From Apiosordaria backusii (lineage: Eukaryota; Ascomycota; Sordariomycetes; Sordariales; Lasiosphaeriaceae), in NCBI GenBank assembly GCA_030549205.1, contig JAUKTV010000001.1:2728001-2792000 (forward strand): DNA of 64,000 bases, in the 5' to 3' direction. The notes under the pieces were generated by a model. It was not told the DNA's origin, made no database searches, and saw only the letters and a program-made list of their open reading frames with translations. Shown piece after piece: positions 24,294 through 36,700 of this stretch; within the stretch, counting starts at the first letter, position 1; each line of letters starts with the position of its first letter. Made by a program: the position numbers and the translations under genes.

Positions 24294-25706
24294 ATGTTGA
24301 GCTCCCCCCGCCTCGTCTACCTGCTCAAGTTCGCTGGTCCAGCGCTGATTCTCGTGTGGTTGATCGGCTATCTGATCTCGGACAGGCCAGCGTACGACAA
24401 CGTTGTTCGCCAGTTCAGAAGCGAGAGAGACCTATTTATTGCCGATTTTTTGGACAATGAAGTTGGCGGGCAACTAGATGGCACCAGTATCTCAGAATTA
24501 TGTGCGAGCAAGACCTGGACCCCAGGGTTGATGATATCCTGCGATCCCCAATCAGGTGGCTTTGGACAGGTGAAGGACGCACACCTGAACTGCATCCGGT
24601 TTGCTATCGAGGCTGGCGGTAAGATAGATAGGCTTGTGTTTCTCCAGGTGCCTTAGACACAAACTGACTGATGAATCTGCCTAGCTGAGTTGGTTCTCCC
24701 CCGTATCATTAAGCGCGACGATAAGAACATCGCGAATACCCGTCCCAAGAACGGCAACGGCCCATATATCGGAGAGTTTATCGATTATCTGTTCGACTTT
24801 GAACACCTGAACCAAACACTCTCGGAACACTGCCCGCAACTCAAGTTCTACCGATCTATGAATGAGCTTTGGGACGTGCCACAGGTGCAATCAGCTCGGA
24901 AGATTAGCCTACAAGATATAGGAGTGAAACTCAACGGGTCCGTTATCGAGGATATGGGTACGCTGCCAGAGCAGATTAAATCGTATATCGATAGGACGGA
25001 ATCCCCGGATACACGGCCGTTTCCTATCCGGTTCAAAGCAGATGTCATAAGCTCAGCTTTTCCAACAGCATATGGCAACCCAGAATTGGCAAAGAGTTTT
25101 GGCCGTCTTCTACGGCCACGTAAAGACGCCAGGGTGCTCGCTGGCATTGCGCTTTACAACCTACACAAGATGTATCAGCTGAATCTGGACCCAAAGCAAG
25201 GCTTCCAGCATAGCACTTTCCCTGGACTTCATCTCAGAACAGAGGCAGACGCCGCTCCTCTATTTCCGCCTTTTGGCAACCAAGTCACTACCTTACTCGA
25301 GTTTGTCACCAACTCATCAACCGAGTTTGCCTTTGTGGCCACGGGAGAGACAGAAGAGCGCAGGCGGTCCTTCTCCAAGAAGGCCGAGGCCGTGAAAGTG
25401 ACGATGGTCTACAAGCAGGATTTGCTACTGGACGAGCCTGAAGGCCGAGAACTTCTGGAGCAACTCACTTGGGACCAACGTGCGCTCGTCGACTATGAGA
25501 TCATGCTTCGGGCCGGATTTACAGTTGGCCTAAGCGAATCCAGTTTCGACTGGAACATTGCACTGAGGCGCAATGCTGTTCCAGGAGCAGAAGGGGAAGT
25601 CAGTTCTCCCACCACCAGCTCCCCTATCCAATATCAAGATAGGTATTCGACCCTTTTCGGGTCTTCAGAAAAGGGGCGCACGTTGAGGGCGACGGTATGG
25701 CCATGA
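24294..25706 (+). CDS. O-fucosyltransferase-like type II membrane protein
   Basis: Exons are 24294..24618 and 24685..25706, with a 66-nt intron (GTAAG donor, branch CTGACTGA, CCTAG acceptor) in phase 1, giving 448 aa. An N-terminal membrane anchor (FAGPALILVWLIGYLI, about residues 13-28) and short cytosolic tail predict a Golgi type II topology. The luminal part carries GLHLRTEADA, matching the HLR-x-E-x-D motif of GDP-fucose protein O-fucosyltransferases and related plant proteins. Upstream are CPQLKFYRSMNELWDVPQ and LIKRDD-type motifs; SSFDWNIALRR lies near the C-terminus. The family assignment rests mainly on the HLRxExD block, so donor and acceptor are unproven. No sign of damage. Confidence 0.72.
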
Positions 25707-26263
25707 GGGCCTCTGAAGTATTTCAAGACATGACAGGCACACCAATAATAATAAATTCTACCACTTTTTGCATACTCACTCACACTTTCTTCGTTACACA
25801 GTCCCTAAGCCTGACATTGTTGGTTGAAACAGTCAGCGTGTGATACGATAGTGAGCTAACAGCTACGCAGCTATAATGGCTTCATGGCTGTTAGGGCATC
25901 ATCCGGCTGACATGGTTGCACCAACGTCATCTCGGGCCCTTACAGTTCATTGGTGAATCAGCAACGGTTCCAAATCGTGGGACCACATCCGACGTTCTTT
26001 CCGAGTCTGCTTCCATCTGCTCCAGTCGCGCCGGACCACGTTGCGCAAAGTTGCAGATGGAAGCCGCAATACGCAAAAGATTGCGTGCGTTATCGGATAC
26101 GGCCCATCAAGAAAGGACGAGGCGAGTTTTGGGCAGTAACGTCACGAGGCTAGCAAGATCGGGCGCTGCTGCAAATTGCGCCCAAAAGTTCAGAGCGTCC
26201 ACTTCACCTTTTACACCCGCAAAACTGCCACTCGATACCTCCCTCCGCCCCCAATTGATCACC
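25707..26263. promoter_or_regulatory. RTG2 upstream region
   Basis: A 557-bp region between tandem plus-strand genes. It holds the 3' UTR of the fucosyltransferase-like gene and the RTG2 promoter. No other feature is recognised. Confidence 0.4.
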
Positions 26264-28181
26264 ATGACCTCCACGGTCGACATTGTCACGATTGAAAATT
26301 ATAGGGAGAAGCTGCCAAGATGGGATCCAAACAGCAAGAACCACCGCTATGCCCTGGTTGATATGGGAAGGTGAGCTGAGCCCCTCTCGTCCGCCTCCAT
26401 GACTTGTTCCTCAGCACTCACACTTCTTTTGAAGCAATGGTATTCGATTCTCTGTCTCGGATCTGTCCCGTCCTCGGGCCCGGCTGCTCAAATGTCTCTA
26501 CCGAGAAAGGGCGGCCATCTCGTTGTTCGATGCCCTGAACGGGCCATCTGCATCGGCACATGGCGACCATCCCTTGGTGTTCCCCGATGAGACAATCAAG
26601 CAAGTCTCGCAGACGCTGGCACGCTTCAGATCCATTGCTGTGGACATCTATGATGTGCCTCCCAGTCAGCTGATCGTCTTCGCGACAGAAGCCATGCGCC
26701 GGGCTGAGAATGCCGCGTCCATGCTCGAAGCGATACATGCCGAGGCTCCTGATCTGAGTGTGCATATTCTTGCGCCTCAAGTCGAGACTCTCTTTGGCGC
26801 TGTAGGTGCCCGTTCAAGCTTCGTTGACGTGAAAGGCTTGATTCTTGATCTTGGCGGTGGTAGTGTTCAGATGACGTGGATGGACACATCTGGCACAGCT
26901 GGCACAGCTGGCACATCTGGGACACAGGGGCACCAAGACCAGATTCCTCCTGAGGTGGAAGCGGCGGTTGCGGGACAAAGCTTACCGTTCGGGGCTGCTC
27001 GGCTCATCAAGATTCTCGATACTGCCCACGTTGATGTGCAAACGTCTGAGAAAGCCAAGCTTCAAGACGGCATGGCCATGGCTTTTCAAACGCTGTGCGC
27101 CAAGTTTCCTTCTCTTGCTGAACTGGCTATTGAGGCGAAGGGGAAGGAAGGAAAAGACAAGACCGCCAATGGATCCTCGGGGATTGATATCTTTCTTTGT
27201 GGCGGAGGATTTCGAGGTTACGGGAGCATGCTTATGCACAACAACCCCATCCAACCTTACCCAATCTCATCAATCGGATCATATACAGCTTCTGGGAAGC
27301 TCTTCAACAAGACCAAGGAAATGCTCAGAATCAACAAGTCCTTCGACGGCAAGATCTTTGGCATGTCGAAACGCCGCCGTGCTCAGTTTCCGGCCATCGT
27401 CGCTGTGGTTGAAGCCCTCATTGCGGCAGTGCCCCCTATCCGGTCGGCCACGTTTTGTTCAGGTGGCAATCGCGAAGGCGCTTTGATGATGATGCTACCA
27501 CGAGAAGTTCGAGACAGCAATCCCTTGTCACTTCCTGATGACGGCGAGGCCTCAGTTCCTTCGGGTCCAGCGCAGGTTGACAGAACGTTGCAAGAGGTCC
27601 TCAGCACCTTACAGTCAGCATTTCCCCCTAGTTTCAATTTGACAAGCGTGGTCAGTGTCTTCAGCTTACAGCTTGGACCACTTTATGCTAGCCATATTTG
27701 GGGGCGGATGGGTGAGAGTGAAGCTGCAAATGCGTCTTCTGCTCTTCACGACGCTGTTAATCATGCCGACTCGCCCGGCCTTACACACTTGGCTCGTGCT
27801 GTGCTGGCAGTAACGCTTTGTGCGCGTTGGGGCGCAAACCTGGGCCCTATTGATCAACAACTTCATCAGAATCTCCGCGAGCTCATCGATGCTACAGACC
27901 CAGATGCTGCTTTTTGGGCGGACTACACAGGAGCTGTGACAGCAGCACTGGCAATAGTGGTTCCGGCTTGGCCCAAGTCAAGTGATACCATAAAGGACAG
28001 GATTTCATTCCGTTCAAGCGCTGAGCATGGAAAGAAGTACAAACTCCATCTTGAGATCACCATCAGCAAGGAGGCCTCGAGAGGTGTCGACCTTGACGAT
28101 ATTAAAGATCTATTCAAGAGCGTGGGCAAACATAATCATGAGAAGAAGAAGGTTGCCGTCAAGGTCAATGCCCTTCCTTGA
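26264..28181 (+). CDS. RTG2: Retrograde regulation protein 2 (Ppx/GppA phosphatase family)
   Basis: Cytosolic protein of the actin/Hsp70-type ATPase fold, related to exopolyphosphatase and pppGpp phosphatase; in yeast it signals mitochondrial dysfunction to the nucleus. Exons are 26264..26370 and 26435..28181 with a 64-nt intron, giving 617 aa. The intron splits the first nucleotide-binding motif, and splicing restores YALVDMG-SNGIRFSVSD (phosphate-1 loop DxGSN). The phosphate-2 loop is seen as GLILDLGGGSVQMTW, and ATEAMRRAENA matches the family. A short repeat, TSGTAGTAGTSGT, inserted after phosphate-2 at about residues 178-190, arises from a 12-bp tandem repeat at 26887-26920. The C-terminal half (FNLTSVVSVFSLQLGPLYASHIWG onward) is the fungal Rtg2 extension. 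Confidence 0.9.
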
Positions 28182-28630
28182 GCACAGCACGCACTACCAC
28201 GTCATCCATGCAAGCGACAAAATGGGCCACACTCGCGACCATGGTCGTCGAAAATTCATGTTGAAGTATGTTCTTATTTCTTGAACGTATTTGACAAGCC
28301 CCATTCCGACTTGCAGAAAGAGAAAAGCAGAAATCCGTTCCCAAAGACACAACAAGACCTCCGCAGGCTCAGCATGACTTGGTGAGGCTTGATGCCAGAT
28401 CAAGCAACACTCAAAGTCTATGCAGCATTCTTGAGCACTGAAACCTCATGATACCCCGCGGGAGCCCTATCTTTTCCTATCCGTAACGCCATCAAACAAA
28501 AAATTCATCATCATAACCGTCATTGACATCATTAGCATCATCATCGTCAACCATGACAAGTGGCCCGCCAAGGACGCCAAAGTGCCTCAATCAAGAGCCA
28601 AGTCTTCATGCCTCCTGGAAAATTGGGCAG
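28182..28630. other. Convergent intergenic region
   Basis: About 450 bp between the 3' ends of RTG2 and the zinc-cluster gene. It probably contains both terminators. Nothing else is visible. Confidence 0.4.
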
Positions 28631-30537
28631 CTAACGACGCTTGGTCTTGGGCTTCTTGAGTTCTCTCTCGATGAGATGTGCTCTGAAAAACTCATCTGCC
28701 GGCAAACTCAGGTTTGCCACTTGCTGGTCTTTTTTTTGGGAAAGGTTAGCCAACCACCTCTGACCGACGACGATTTGGCGCAAAGCAGTCACTTACAAAA
28801 TGCGGGAACGGCATCCACCACCTTTTGAAACCCTCGATGCAGTGCATCGTCTCCGAACAGCCTTGCCTCGGGGTGCTGGATGCTCTGGATTGTCTTCGGC
28901 TTGTGAAACAGCTCCCAGTAGATTACGACAATGCTGCGGAAGAGGTCCGAACTTGTTGTTCGAAACCTCCTTCTCTTCTCGTTGGTCTCAACTGTCCACT
29001 TTGTTAGCACTGAGACGATCTTCGAGTTCTCTTTCTTGGGCTTTCACTCACCTCCTGGCACAAATGGCTCCGCTTCATTGTGCTCCTGGAGCAACCTCAG
29101 CGATTGGCGGTAGACCAGGATCATTTGCCAGAGGGACAGCCATCGAGAGACTTCAAGAATGGGTCGAGTTGCGGCTGTCAAGCCAGCAGCATCCTTCTTG
29201 AGGAATTCGTCAAAGACCTCCAATATGTTCTTCTCGAGCCTTGACATCGCTGTTGCTGCGGTGTATCGAAGCCAGTTTTGAACGGAGGAAAACTGCAAAC
29301 CAAGAGGACGGCCGGCACCTGCTTCTTGTTGCCGGCCAAAGAAGTCTTTGCAACTCCAGATCTTCCACATCAGCTTCAAGTCCAACAGGTCTGACAAGAG
29401 CTTCTTCTGGTTATCCACAACCTTGATCCGCTTGCCCGCAGTTTCGCGGTCAATGGCTCTTTCCAATCCTTTGCCATTAACGTGGCAGATGTGGAAATGG
29501 TTGAGGAGCGACTCGAAGTCATCAAGCTTATTCTCCATTTGCATATCATTTTTCGCCCACGCCAAAAGGTCCTTCTCGTGAAGCAGCTGCGAGATGCCAA
29601 ACCGAAGAGTCCCTTGGTCAGAACGGATGAACGGAGCCACTCTCAGAGGCAAGTAGCTACTGTTGGCCTTGTCTGAAAACGAGATAAAGAGGGTGAAGGA
29701 GCCACTTTCGTTCAAGTCCCAGCGTCTCGGAGGCTCGTTCAAGTCCCAGCGTGCTTGACAAAACGGTCAGCCATTACTATCCACATTCATCACACCAAGA
29801 CAAAGCATACCACTTTGGGCGCCAACCATGGTCGACAACAGTTGCCGGACACATGCCAGCTCAGGCTTTGGATGTTTCAGACAGGACTCGCAGGCGGAAG
29901 CCGGAGAGCACTAAGGAGACCAAGTCAGTATGGGGCGGGCTAGGCGAAGAGAGGAGGTTTAGCTTGCCTTGCTCTTGTTCATCCTACAGTGGTAGCATGC
30001 GCCAGCATCCCGTACTTCCTTGGTCTGTTCTGGGGATTCCAGAACTCGAAGCCTCTTGTGGCCCTGGGGCCGCTCATGGACGACTCTGGGGGCAGCCATG
30101 TCTGGTTGGCTCAGAAGAGGGGGACGGAGCTCAATGGGTGACATCTCGCGTGTTGGTGCTGGTCCTAGGACGGGCCAGACGTGGGGGTCTGATTCAACGC
30201 CTGTCATTGGGATATCACCATCCACATCCGAAGCGGGACCAGGTGACTGGGGTGTCTGGGACGACTGGGGTGTCTGGGGTGACTGGGGTGACCAGGGGAA
30301 GGCGGGAACACCCCTTCCTTCGGCCGAGTGTTGGGATTGGGTGGTTACATCTGTATGGGAATCGCCATGCCTTGCATTCCAAGCCGTCCAGTCAAAGAGA
30401 TCGGAAAAGTCGTCACTCTGAGAAGAGGTACTTGCAGTGTCCCGGTCAAGTCCCTGGCTGCTGCGGGGTGCAGCAGTAGGTTCCAGCCATGGGAACCCAC
30501 CGACAATTCTGGAGCGGTCAGGCATGGTGGATGACAT
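28631..30537 (-). CDS. Zn2Cys6 (zinc cluster) transcription factor
   Basis: Five exons: 29968..30537, 29811..29910, 29052..29753, 28797..28991 and 28631..28728, giving 554 aa. Residues 1-175 are disordered, with a PQSPQTPQSSQTPQSP repeat. The zinc cluster is at residues 181-210, with pattern C-x2-C-x6-C-x5-C-x2-C-x9-C (CYHCRMNKSK joined to CSPASACESC, last Cys at 210). It is split after the Lys by an intron with a GC donor (GCAAGC, 29911..29967, branch CTGAC); splicing there is the only way to rebuild the six-cysteine motif. Residues about 226-240 carry a 27-bp in-frame duplication (RWDLNE twice). The rest is helical and resembles uncharacterised fungal zinc-cluster proteins. It ends in a basic tail, KKPKTKRR. 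Targets are unknown. Confidence 0.85.
29708..29752. repeat. 18-bp direct repeat with 27-bp spacing inside exon 3
   Basis: The sequence tcgttcaagtcccagcgt occurs at 29708-29725 and again at 29735-29752. The 27-bp offset keeps the reading frame and duplicates RWDLNE in the zinc-cluster protein, right at the splice acceptor. Confidence 0.9.
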
Positions 30538-33500
30538 GGTTGGTCCAGGATCCGATCAATATACGGGGCTAGCGGCGCCTAGGTATGTGGTTATGCGGAT
30601 GAGACAGCAGGGCCAGTGTGAGCCAAGTCGAATGACACAAAACAAGGCAACCGATACGGCAAAGCTTTCTCTCAGGAGGTCGTCTGTCTAACGATAGGTC
30701 CGAGCCAGCTGGGGAAACTGAGATGTTTCTTTGAAGGCCAGAGGGTACGGGTACGGATAGAAAAGGGGAGAATCAGACAGCCAGGCGAGGGTCCCTCGTC
30801 GAGTTTTCTGTGCCTTGGACCAACTCGAAGAGCCTCCTCTGGTCTCTGGTCCCCCCTTCCATGGTGTATGAGCCCTGGGCGGTTTTCCAAAATCGGTGTA
30901 GCAGGGGTGTCTGATTGGTCAATCCAGCTCTAACACACTTATACAACCGTCCAATGGAATGGCCATGCTTCACCGGAAATTCAGACGGACTACAGAAAAA
31001 GGGGTCTCTGAGCTGCCCGCGGGAGCAAAGGAGATGGCACTTGCACTCAAATGCGCAGGTTCACAGCACGCGGATAGGGACGCCGATGTCACAATTTGAT
31101 CGAATCGAAAAGCGACGATGACAGCATTTGCGAAAACTCATGTGCTCCTTGATCTTCCAAGCCGCAGGCCAGGACGAGGTGGTTTGCGGCGTCGAGTGGC
31201 TCACAGAGCAGGCAGTTCTACGTTTTGATCCTCCCGGGACCCAATTGAGCACCGATTGATATTTAACGATTCATTGCGAGCGTGCCCTTGAGCAAATGGA
31301 CCATCCCAGTATCATGAAAACCGCCAGGTTAATGTCAAATTTCCGGTGTTGAAAAAAACAGCATCACGACAGAATTCGTCAACTTCACAATTCAGCTGTA
31401 TATCGGAGATTTGGAGCGACATGATTTTTTGTCTGGGATCCAGCCTTGTGGGACACATCTTTGCGCAACAGGGGCGGCCCTTTCTTGCATGTAACCCACC
31501 ATCCGCCATCCCACCCCACCATCCCATCCAGAGTCTAGAGGCACGTCGGCCGGTATCTGCCCAGGCCGGATCTCATGCAGCCAGTTGATCGAATTTTCTG
31601 ATTTTTGCTTCCGGGATAGTAAAACCAACAGAGAGGTGGAATTCCACGTTCTCTGTCAGGTAAGTATTGTGTGTACATTGTTATAAGGTGAGTCAGCCTT
31701 GAAATACATTTGAGCACGCCAATGCGCGGGCGCAAAAGGACGGGCAACAACTTCCACAGATTTGGGCCACTTACTGTGAAAGCTGAGGGATTACGTAGGT
31801 GGGGGGCCGCAGCTGTCACTCATGTCACTGCATAGTACCTAACTACACCCAAGACTTTTGGAGGGGCAGATCATGCACGACACACACATGGGCGAGAGAT
31901 CTTTTTCGGAGAGCAATGCGCACGCATCGGCGCCGTGTGTTGGGCTGAACGCCGCGCCGCAGACAGAAGTTGGGTTTCTGTGACTCTGAATCGGATCCGA
32001 GATTGTTGAATTGCGCAATCTGCCTTGCTTAATGATGTGTGGTTTTGATCTAGAAAAATTGCTTGTTTGAAAGAGAATTGATAGCCTTGGGCATCTATGT
32101 GACCACCATTACCAAGATCTCGGGACGGTTTTCGGGAGACGCGGCGGTGTGATATGAGGTGTAGATGGGCTTTTACATATGTGTGTGTAATATTCGGGAT
32201 TGTGTTGTCTTTAACTGTATATGCCTGGGCAGACTATCTCTGAGTTGATCGTCGGTGATAGTCATATCATTGCTGAGCTATATGCATAGCAAGCTGAGCC
32301 AAGTCTGGAGTTTTAGACCAGATGAGATCAGCTGCCGATAAGATGTCACCAAGTGGCACAAATTCCCATCCAATATTTCCTCTTCCTACATATATGTGCC
32401 GGAGGTAAAAGGTGGAAATGGAGACAAAGGCGTCAGGGAGGCAGCCATGTACATACATTTTTTTTCTCGATATGGCCGGTTGGGTATGGCCCCCAAGTAA
32501 GGACCCTAGGTATGGGGTGGGCGGCGTGGTTGCCGGATACCGAGGGACCGAACACTCTAGAGAGCATGAGCTGGTTGGAGAAGGAGGGGTTATTCTTCTG
32601 GTAACGTAGATCACTTTGATGGGGGGATAGCTGAGATACAGATGCCGAGATAGGTTTATTTGACGTGGGTAGGGCCTGAAAAGTAGATTTGTAGCTACAG
32701 AAGTTTACACTGGCATGACATGGAGGCTTGAAGTACCTATCTGCAGGTGGGAAATGTCGGCCTTGGGTAGGTACACTAGAGACTCCGGTCCGAGGCTGCG
32801 AGCCCGAGGCAACCAATGAGGTGATGACTTTGAAAGTCCCATTTCGGGATTTTTTTTGCGGCTGGACATATGGATGTATGCATATGTGGGATGTCTACGG
32901 TATGTAAGGTGTGATGATTCACATGCGAGTACCTATTTACGCTGAGATTTGGGACTTGACATCAGCCGATGTTGACTATACACAGGCAATTAGGGGTTTA
33001 AACGTGAACGAATGGAACCTTGAAGATCTGAATGTGGTGTTCAAGGGAAAGAGTGAGGCTGTTGAAGTCCTGTCTTTATTTTTCCAACTTACTGGGGATT
33101 TTCCATGTGAAAGTTGCATTAGTGGAAAATGTCTATGTACCTAGCCTAGTCATTTGCATTTCCATCTGTCTCCCAATCCTAAGACTCGATTTAGTCTTGG
33201 TAATGTACTCGAAAGAAGTATTTTCAATCAAGGTGCCAGCACTAGTAAGCAGACCCTAGAGTCTACAAGTCAATGCTCTTTTTCAGGTTAATTGTATGCC
33301 AAACCACAAAGACAAACCAGCACCCTAAAGTGGGTGACTAGCATGGAAATGGAAATAAGAAAGGGAATATCTCGATTTTCTGGTTCCCCCCAATGCTATC
33401 GAACAAAACAAAAACAAAATCGTTGAAGAAAAATGTAGGTAAAAGAATGTCTTCAGACGGCAGGTCAGAAAATACAAAGGTAAAAATATAGAAGTGGGTA

Positions 33501-33704
33501 TCATCTATCCAGATGCAATCTCTCCTCCCTTCGAAGAGAGTTTAGTTAAATAGCGTAAACAAATAAGAAAACATGTGCAGGAAAATGACGATATTCTGTC
33601 CTGTTTCTCCCACACCAATCTAACCTTTCCAAACAAGCCCAAAACCAAACAAACGCCGGCCTCGCTATCCACAAATCCCTGTCGTGTAGGTGACTATCTA
33701 GAAC
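30538..33704. other. 3.2-kb gene-poor region
   Basis: The upstream region of the zinc-cluster gene plus the 3' side of the DUF8004-like gene. No frame here shows a domain. The part from about 32000 is AT-richer with scattered GGTAGGTA/TACCTA tetranucleotide motifs. No RNA gene is recognised. Confidence 0.45.
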
Positions 33705-36700
33705 TCAGAAAAACAAGCTCTTCTTCTTCTTCTTCCCCGTATCCATCCCCTTCAAAATATCATCAAACGTGCTCCCCCCCTGTGACCCCTCCCTCGAGTG
33801 CCCATGTCCACCAACAGCAGGAATAGCAGGCGGCGGTCCCAGAGGCAAAGGCCCAGCACCACCATAGCTGGACTTTCTCGATCCCATCCCCATATGCGTG
33901 TCCCCCACACTCATCTGCCACTGCTGGCCCTGCTGCCCACTCAAATTCACTGCTGACCTGCTCGCCCTCAACCCACCCTGCCCATAAACCCCCCCAGCCC
34001 CGTTAAAGCCCGGACTACTCGACCCCGATCCATTACTCGGCACCCTCGACGTCCTCTCCCCCGGCATCGGCGGCGCATCCCTATCCATCAATGGCAACGG
34101 CTCCAACCCCATAGCAATACTAGCCCGGTACGCATGTCTAGCCCTATGCGCCGGGCTCCCGCTCCTCGCCCGAATCTGCGGTGAATTCGGCGTCGTCATC
34201 GATCCCCTCCCCACGCTCCCATCCGAATCCCTCCTCGCATGTCCCCCACCAATACCACCACCACCCCCAGCAACAGGATCCATATCCGCAAACACAGCCC
34301 TCGGAGGATGCAACGGACTCGCAAACGGCAACCCCCCATCCTCCCCCCCTCCCAACGCAACCCCTATCCCACCACCACCACCTTGCCCAGGAGGAGGAGC
34401 CCCGGTAAGCCCCGGCACCGCAAGTCCATTATTCTCCCCCGCAGCATTAGAAGCCTCCCACTCCTTCCCCGCCAACCAGCAATGACTCCTCATGTACACC
34501 CCCTCCACACTGAACAACACCACATCCGCCGACAGCTCCACAGTCTTTTGATCCGCCGTCTGGTACCACATCTTCCTCACCTCCCCCACATCCTCCGCCC
34601 TCCACGGCGGGTTCCCCTGAGGCGCCTCGCACAAAAAGTACTCCACCCCTTCCGTGTAATGCAGCCCAGGCGCGTCCACCACCAGCATCGGCAAGCTCTG
34701 CAGCGTCACATACAGGAACAACCAGTGCCCAATCCTGTGATCGATCAAATCGTGAGGGTGCACACCTTTTGCTTCTTTGAGTTCGAAATCCTTGTAGGCT
34801 TGCAAAAAGGGCATGGGCAAAGTGTCGGTGTCAAGATTCCGGGATTTGATCATGATGAGCTGCAGCTCGTGGGGTTGCAGCCCTTTATCGAACTTGGCTT
34901 TCTTCTTGTCGGGGAGGTCGTTGTAGACCTCGTAGATGGCCGTCATGGAGGGGATTTTGGGTACGTCGAATGGGATGGGCGGCAAGACAGGGGGGGAGGA
35001 TTTCTCGAATTCGGAGAGCATTTGTCTGAGCGCGGAAATGCAAGCCGGGATGAGCTCCATGGAGGGCTTGTTCTTGTCTTCTTTGCTGTCAGAGTTCTTG
35101 GAGTCGGCGCCGTAGTAATCTTGGTCGATTACTCTGGGGGTGATGGATTGGCGGTCTACTAAAAGATCGTAGAGGGCGCATAGGTCAGAGTAGAGCATCT
35201 TGAGGCATTGGCGGTTGAGACCGGACTGGGTGAAGTGGTTCTTCTTGGAGCGGGCCTTGGGGGGCCAGGAGCCGAAGAGGTCCTTGTAGTAACCGAGAAC
35301 AAAAGTTCGCATGCGGGAGAAGGCGGCGCGCCATTCTTTGAAGCGGACGATGCGGTAGTCTGGGTTGGAGGTTGAGCTCGCGGTGCCGGCGAAGAGAGAG
35401 GGGTACTCGAAGTTTTCGAGGCGGGCCTGGACGTTGGCCTGGCGGTTGGCGAGACTCAAGTGGGCTCGCTCTAGTCTTTCTCTGGTGATGACGGAGATGC
35501 TGTTGTAGAGGGGGAGTTTGAGCTCGAGCAGAGACTCGTACTTGCCCACGGCGTGGGAGAAGGCTTCGTTGTAGAGGTTCCAAGATTTCATGTGCTCTCC
35601 CAAGACCAGGCCTTCGATCGTCTTCTCCCGGCTGTGTCTAACGTCGGCGATGTGGAACTGATCGAGCAACAGGTCAAAGGAGGCATCAACTGACTCGCCA
35701 TAAGAGGTGCCATCGTAGTTTGTGAACTGAAATTGTCGCAAATGTTCCGAGATCTGAATGAGGGCTAAGAATAAAGTCGGATGTTGCGGTGTGCCAACCA
35801 GAGGCTGGTTCGTCAAAAAGGCGAACAAGTTACGGGCTGCTACAAGGCAGTCCACTTCGTTGTTACCGAGGGGAAGGTACAGATGCCCATCGGCAACAAG
35901 ACCGCCTCCGGAGTTCCGGGACTGGTGGCCTGGCCGTTGGCGCCGCTCAGCGTCATCTACTCCAAGAAAGTCGGAGTTCATGGACGCCGAGGCCATCATT
36001 TCCTGCACTAATAATTCATTGAGTACCAACGAGGAGCTGAACACATAATCATGGACCCTGAACGAAGGACCAAGACCTCGCTCCTTCGGGTGCAGGTACA
36101 CCAAAACGTTTCCATTCTCGTTCCATAACTCGGGGACCTATGACATCAGCAGGTCAGTTTGATTTTGCCAAGCATCATTGATCCGGGTATGCTAACCTTA
36201 TCCCCAGTAAACAACGGAGCGACATTGTAGTCCACCTGGTGATCCGGCGACATGATCCAGGCTCCTGTACCCTTTGGCTTCCCCAGATCGTTCGAATTGG
36301 ACCTCGATCTCGCTCCAGGAAGCCAGCTCTTTCTCACTTTCTTCTTGCCTTCCGCAATGCCGCCCGTGGGACTGACGTTCCCTACCCCTTCGCTAGACGG
36401 TAGCGAGTCCGCACGGAATTCGAGGGGATTAGACACTGCTCTGGAAGCATCGACAGAAAGCCCCCTGTTACCTCCTATGGGTGGTTGGGCAGAAACACTG
36501 CGACCCCTAGGAGCGCCTGGGGACTGATGGCGAGGGTGAAGACGGTTCGGTTGAAACTTGGCTGCCGATGGGGGGCCTTCGGGGGAAGGGCTTCTGTTCC
36601 TCTGTAGCTTCCTAGTTTCTGAGGCGGGAGTAGCTGCCGTCGTCATAACATTCGGTACGCCGCGAGGAGGAGAAGCTAGGTGTGAGTGGATGGCCGGGAT

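Noticed and set aside
34239..35162. 307-codon plus-strand frame opposite the DUF8004-like gene
   Set aside because: It is Arg/His/Pro-biased, antisense to the conserved domain, with no start context or homology.
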